A stretch of DNA of 64,000 nucleotides from Manduca sexta. Taxonomy: Eukaryota; Arthropoda; Insecta; Lepidoptera; Sphingidae. How positions within the stretch are numbered: position 1 is the stretch's first letter; every line of letters begins with the position of its first letter. The position numbers were made by a program, and so were the translations under genes. The notes beneath the pieces are model-generated. The model was not told the origin of the DNA. It was given only the letters and a program-made list of their open reading frames with translations, and made no database searches. Shown here one piece after another: positions 58,041 through 64,000 of this stretch. The stretch is from assembly GCF_014839805.1 (NCBI RefSeq), contig NC_051142.1, positions 3,162,001 through 3,226,000 of the forward strand, in the 5' to 3' direction.

Positions 58041-59947
58041 TTTCTTTATTTTAAACACTCTTTTTAATGACAAAAAATATCGATTTTTTTTCAATTAGCT
58101 CAATTTGTTTCGGTTATTAATTTTTATATAAAAAATAATCAACTGTAAATACTGTGGTGAGGAGACTACTGTAGTAGTCAGTTTGGAATTTGACAATCCG
58201 GGGGTCAATGGGTTTTCCGTACTGAATACATTTTGACGAAAAATACAAAATCAAAAACAACCCAAAACTTAACCGCTAAGAATTCCACAATCCCGTTATA
58301 ATTTAAAACGTACTCGTGATTTGAATTCGATATTATAAAAGGTTTCCTGCACTGACGCATAACTTTAAAACCGGTATCAACACATTTCTTTGTCCTGATA
58401 CAAAGTATGTTAATTTCATGGGTTTCGTTAAAATTCAAGGACATCGTAAATGTTGTACAATACATTTTTCTTCATTAATTTTGACCGGTCAGTAAGATAA
58501 TATCCAAATTTAGCAATATAGTACGATTGGTCACGGAATAACCGCGCCTTGTCCAATCTATTTCCATGTGTTCTGGGCCTCTTTGTCATCCAAATCCGTG
58601 TGACATTAACGTCCTTGGTTTTTTGTTGCCAAACCGGTTTAGCGAACCAGACAAGAGCCTTCCACCGACGCGACTGTTATTTTTTATTCTTATATAATTT
58701 GCATTCTGATCTTTCGACATGGCAACAACCCACAGTATTTTTAAAAAAAATATGTTGCATTTTATTTTATAAATTTCTTTAAGCATATCTTAACATGATT
58801 CAAGTTCAAACTGTCACTTAAATTTATTATTCGACTAGTCTTGATAAAGTTTGATCTCTTAAATAATCCATTTTAATTTCTTACTTAAATGTTATGGAAG
58901 TCGTGTGCAATATTTCACGCATTTAGAAACAGATTTCTTAAGGCAGTGTTGGCTATCCTTCACTCCATGAGAGTTAAAAAAGTGAATTTAATTCATACTG
59001 AAATATCAAGGTCCCAATACTATTATTCATTGTTCTTCGTCCGCATTACGATATTAATTATATAATTAACGCAGCAAGAGACACGCTTTTGATCAAATTA
59101 CTTTATCATGTTATTGAAAAAAAAATCCGAAGAGAAAACGTGCTTCACGTGACCGAAGCAATGAATTGTTTTTGTATTTGAAACATTCAATGAAAGCGCT
59201 AGAGAATAATAGGCAAGAAAAAAACATCAATAGGGTAAAAGAGCCATTGATTGGAGTATATTGTAGGCTAGTTGACGGACCTACTATCCATAATCTTATC
59301 TAACAGATTTAATAAAAATAAACCTGATTAGTTCCGAAATAGATTTGGTTAAATTGGTTTGGTGGTCGACATCAATTCTTTTGTCCTAGTTTAGTAATAT
59401 AAGAATGATATGGGTAATCGTCATCACATAATTAAGGTACGTATTCACTATTAAAGATCCTTTGATAACTGAGGTATGGAAAAAGATATCTAAAGCTGCG
59501 TCCAGACACAATACTTTGAACCCAAAGCCTGAACACACATATAGCGAGGTAACAATACGTGCCCAGCTGTGCCAGGTGAGTGGCCTGGACAGTGGACACA
59601 TGGTGTCCCGGTGAACGACCCCGACTGCAGACAACGCCCTTGAGTCTCGCTTAACTATTGATAAAAAAGAGCTCATTGGCTCATAAAAAGATAGCTATTA
59701 GACAGTATTGAGGTAAATGCCTTTTTATTGTTAGTACTGACTGTATCTGCGAAGGGGTGGACACCAACTAGTTCCTACATTCCACTGCGAGTCTATAATC
59801 TTTATATTCGTCCTGATTAAACTGTCTTGATATAATATGTACAAAATCAATTATATCATTGCCTGCCTATCGGTCACCAAAATTATGCTTGCTTTTTTGG
59901 CATATTTACCACCAATGCTGAAACGCAACTTATTAGAATGGGTCTAA
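58041..59947. other. No gene seen
   Basis: AT-rich. A patch at 59505-59580 has an open frame and a donor-like CCAG|GTGAGT, but no polypyrimidine acceptor and no recognisable protein. Confidence 0.45.
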
Positions 59948-60092
59948 AGAAGGTTTTCTACCATGATGATGGTGTCTATCCCACTGGCTATATAATATTT
60001 CGTGTTTGAGAGCAATAAACAGAAGGTTTTCTACCATGACGATGGTGTCTATTAAATTTGGTATACTGTTTCTTGTTTGAGGTCATTCAAAT
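59948..60092 (+). repeat. Tandem duplication, 73-bp period, two units
   Basis: 'agaaggttttctaccatgat' plus 'gatggtgtctat' at 59948 and again at 60021, with similar continuations ('atttcgtgtttgag', 'gtttcttgtttgag'). Confidence 0.85.
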
Positions 60093-63000
60093 CTTAAGTC
60101 TCACGTAGATTCTGCACGAAAACATTGAGGTGGGATCTATGGCGTGGTTTATTTTTATTTGATTGCATAATATGAAATCATAATAAATAAATTCGTGAAA
60201 ACACACTTCCATTGTTGGAGCATCATAAAATTCCTTTATTGCATTATAATGACTACAATCATTAATATATCATATCCGATAATTAATTAAATAACACACG
60301 TCTAATAATTTTATAGTGATTTCACATTGTTTTATTTTCCATATCACTACTGAATTTGATTTGATTTGTGTTACTTGATTTTACTCTAGGTATTAGAGTC
60401 TTTTATTTGAGTGTTATTTCGTAAAGCTATATGATTGAGAAGCAGCAATAATTATCTATCATGCAATATTCATCAAGTAATTTATTATTAAATTAAAGAA
60501 AATTAATTTGCACTTCTATTGAAGTTGGAACTCAATAAGTTTTTTTATTACGTTTTTAAATATATTATAAAAAAATAAATAGCTATTTGTCTTCGTTCTG
60601 AGCCGATTAAATATGAACGTTTTCAAAAAATATATAATTATTAACGAAATTTCATTAAAATTTTTGTGTTGTGATCACAAGACCAGAAAACCCAATCAAT
60701 TTTATTGCATATTATTTAATATTTAGAGAATAATGAAGGAATAATATAATATTCTTTGAAATATATACTAAGGCAGGAAATTAAAAACTTAACTTGCAAC
60801 ATTAACCTTATCAATGACTTAGTATGTTTTTTTTAACCTCACTACGTTAGTTAGCCTGGCAGGGCCGGCTTATACAAACACACCGGACTTTCGGGTGACT
60901 TTAGGCACTCGAAACCTTTTAAAAATTAAGTGACCATGCTGAGGGCGACCCACTAACGGGTCACGAACCTCGGCTCAGGACGGTCACTGGGAGAGGATGA
61001 GACATGAACGATTATGGGTTTGCATAGACATGAAGCGACCTACAATTAGTCAATCAAAAAGATTTTTTGAGTGCACGGTTGCTGGGGTGTTTATGACGAA
61101 AAAAAAATATGATACAATAAAATGTATCGACCAGCTATCTAATATGAAAAATAATAAAAAACATAGTATTCCGTGATTGCAACGTTACTTGTTAGAATAT
61201 TACAACAAAAAGTACAGCAATACAATAACCTAATAAAAAATGAAAATTCGCGCATCATGTCACATGTGATTTTCTCGTTATCCACGGTTCGCTTATATGC
61301 GCAAGCGCACTTTCCTGGTTCACGTTATTTAAATGACAAATGAGTACACAACTGCCTTTTGAAACCAATTCGCCACACGAGCATCAAGATTTCCTTCCCA
61401 CGTATTTGCATTGATGACATAAAACTGGTAATAAGATTACGCAAGTAGTAATGATAGAAGCACCGTGCTCAACGCAACAACACTAGGAAAACAATCGAAA
61501 TACTAATTAATAATGCATCACAAAGGAAACCTTGTAATGCTAATACTGACAAAGCTGTAGCTTAGAAGCCTAATAGAGACCAGCTCATAATTTTAGTTGA
61601 GATTGTACTTATTTATAGTTTCAAAAGCTTTATTAATATATTAAATGTAAAAATGGTAAGTGGAACTAAATTTCATAACACGGAAGGACATTTTCAAACC
61701 TTGTAAATATTTGTCTCATTCACATCTTGATTGAATCGTATTCTTGACTTCTCTCATCCATATTAACTAAATATGGCATCTTTTTTCATGTGATTTCTTT
61801 TACGACTATCTTTGAAGATCCAATTGCTTTTGGTGAAGATTGTAAGACAAATATACTTTGAAGTTCTATCAAAACGTACAAATATAGGAAGTTTGAAAAG
61901 CCCACCAATTTAACCTTTCGCGTCTTACTGTTTACATGTAACGGATGCGAGACACCTGATCTCCACAAACCTGTTTAGAGGTTTGTTGCCTGATAAATCA
62001 TTCCCATAACAGTTAACGGGCATCGATTGTATTGAAAATTTTATTGGATACCAACGTCTATATTAATATGGATGATTTGAGTATATAAAGTATTCTATCT
62101 AAGTAACTAAGTTATATCAACATGTACTTATTTTAAAATGTTGTCAATTTTCTTTTCTTGAATACTAAGAAGTTACTGAGTTCGTAACGATTTAATCAAT
62201 ATTTAAGTTGAATCATTGAGGAATACTTTACAATAGACTGTTTTATAAATTCCGGAAACTCAAACCGGGACAATCCCGGGATCACGGTAAAACAAACGCT
62301 CACGCCTCACGGTGGTAGAAATTCAATTATTTCTGGTAGAATGCGTCATCGCACGTGTAATAAAGCGGTTGAAATCGATTTGCTTGAATATGAAGATAAC
62401 GCTAACAGTGAGCAAGCAGAGATTTACCGTGACGCCGATAACCAGCCACATGTGATCATGGCGAATTTATTGTTTATAAACTATAAATAATAGATTTTCC
62501 TCATAGCCCCGCCAAACCTTAATTTTGAATTAAAAGTAATAACATAAAATGAACTCTTTTGTAAAGCCTACTATAGTTTTCTAGTTTAATAACTAGAAAA
62601 CCATTAATATGGTAAAGCAATATTCAACATTGTTTTACTCCTAAAATGAACATCTATAAAATCACAAATTTATAACTATAACGTCTTAATTATTATTTGA
62701 TAAAAAATTATGTTAAATATTCGTCAGTCTCCATAATGCAGCAGGCGAGAAGTCGTTTATAAAACAATGCTAGAGTTTGATCATCACATCAACACACGTG
62801 TGTGATATGCAAATATTTATATCATGATAGTCGCTTATAGATAATTGATACATGCGGCACTAGTATCTAAAATGAAGTTAAATCTATGTTTTACTGAAGT
62901 ATTTTAGACATATAATGTCCAAATTAATATAAGTTTCTGTTTTGAACACTGCAGTTACCTATACAAAATATGTTGCGCGTAATTTACGACAATATATTAA

Positions 63001-63199
63001 TGAAATAAGCATAATTCCAATAATTGGACTACACAACATTCATGCCGTCTCAAGTCAAGAAATTGGAACAAAATTTGCCTTTGTAATATACAAAACAAGC
63101 GATGAATATTGAAATAGAGTAAATACAGTAATGTTTTCCCACGACTATTATTTATGAAGGAAAACCGCAAAATTGGCAATTATGAATCGGACACCAATG
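60093..63199. other. No gene seen
   Basis: AT-rich. A GC-richer patch at 60855-61000 begins with CAGGGCCGGCTTA, like one end of an hAT element, but no matching end was found. 'ccgggacaatcccggg' at 62265-62280 is a short inverted repeat. Confidence 0.45.
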
Positions 63200-63570
63200 C
63201 GAACTGTATCATGACCGAGTTCTTCTACTAAAGAAAACCACAACAATGCGATATAGTGCATAAACCAAACAATAATATGGCTGGTGGTAGGTCTCTCATA
63301 CCCATGCGAGAGTCCGCCTGGGTAGGTACCGATGCAATGTTTATTTCTGCCACCAAGCAGCAGTGTGTAGTCACTGTTATGTTCCGGTTTGAAGGACATT
63401 GTAGCCAGTTTACTGGACATAATAAAACCAAACATCTAATATCTTAGAATAGCAAGCGTAGTGGTATGAATACCAACATTATTTAGTAATTTAAGCTGTT
63501 GGACAGTATTTTTACTGTTTATGGGCGGCCGTATCACTTACCATCAGGCAAAAGGCAAGCTCGTCTCATT
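63200..63570 (+). repeat. Family C repeat copy
   Basis: 'ggtctctcatacccatgcga', 'gtgtagtcactgttatgttc', 'ggtttgaaggacattgtagc', 'tagcaagcgtagtgg', 'tttttactgtttatgggcgg' and 'accatcaggcaaaaggcaag', matching 24150-24505. Confidence 0.7.
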
Positions 63571-64000
63571 ATTCATAGCTAAAAAATAAATAAACAAAGG
63601 TAAGCAATTAATAAAAACAAGACTATTGGTGAGTTGTTATTCATTTATTTGACTAGGAAAGATAACTTGGCATCAAGTGACGTATTCAATGAATACATAT
63701 TGTGTATACACGTTCATGTTTGAACATATAAAATTTAATTAAAAAAGCATCAAGTGCACTTGTATCAACATAATTGGTAGTTATTAATTACTATAGTGCA
63801 GGTGTGTTGAACACAAAAATACATTGCAGTCGTTATCAGTCCTAAAGTAATTTGACCTAATAAAACAATATTTTGTTATGACTTGATAATTTACAAAACA
63901 ATAATATGGACCTGTATTTAAATTTAAATTTGCTTGACATGTGACTCTTGGTACTTCTGCTCAGCTATTGTTAAGAGAGATTAAATCTTTACATACTATA
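63571..64000. other. No gene seen
   Basis: AT-rich, runs to the window end. Confidence 0.5.

Noticed and set aside
59505..59580. Plus-strand exon ending CCAG|GTGAGT
   Set aside because: No plausible acceptor; the sequence 'gctgcgtccagacacaa' looks like repeat DNA.
60860..61000. hAT element starting CAGGGCCGGCTTA
   Set aside because: No inverted partner end or 8-bp duplication could be found nearby.
1..64000. CRISPR array, operon, bacterial defence system or riboswitch
   Set aside because: Sequence is eukaryotic; no regularly spaced repeats, ribosome-binding sites or operonic gene packing.

Overview
The window looks like nuclear DNA from a moth or butterfly (Lepidoptera). It is AT-rich and gene-poor, its genes have GT-AG introns, it holds an arthropod-type ZAD/C2H2 zinc-finger gene, and it is crowded with repeat families I recognise as typical of lepidopteran genomes: tRNA-derived SINEs, LINE tails, miniature inverted-repeat elements (MITEs) and a BEL/Pao retrotransposon. 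Nothing bacterial or viral in organisation is present. There is one 500-N assembly gap.

Layout. Bases 1-3591 hold a long inverted repeat, repeat fragments, a perfect 32-bp palindrome and a 254-bp MITE. Bases 4092-9900 are a decayed BEL/Pao element (gag, protease, reverse transcriptase, RNase H, integrase, 3' LTR) whose 5' end falls in the gap at 3592-4091; its reading frames are broken many times. Bases 9900-12805 carry tandem repeats, a LINE tail and a fold-back element. Bases 13938-15356 (minus) are an intact single-exon ZAD plus ten-finger C2H2 protein. A 423-bp hAT-type MITE with a perfect 8-bp target duplication lies 418 bp upstream of its start codon. Bases 19119-25304 (minus) hold the last five coding exons of a type I membrane protein: CUB-like C-terminal half, one LDL-receptor class A repeat, one transmembrane helix and a cytoplasmic tail with two PPxY motifs. 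Its splice phases agree throughout, and its 5' exons are not found.

From 25.3 kb to the end I see no convincing coding exon. The stretch is non-coding sequence with dispersed repeats: tRNA-SINEs, 5'-truncated LINE ends (one with an 11-bp target duplication), several MITEs, a relic of a piggyBac-like transposase and two GC-rich possible promoter islands. It may be a large 5' intron of the CUB/LDLa gene or true intergenic DNA.

The two genes show no sequence-level functional link; they are neighbours on the same strand. I found no convincing new multi-gene system. The most useful non-routine observations are the defined MITE families with matching ends, the hAT insertion next to the ZAD gene, and the composite structures inside the SINE and C-family repeats.
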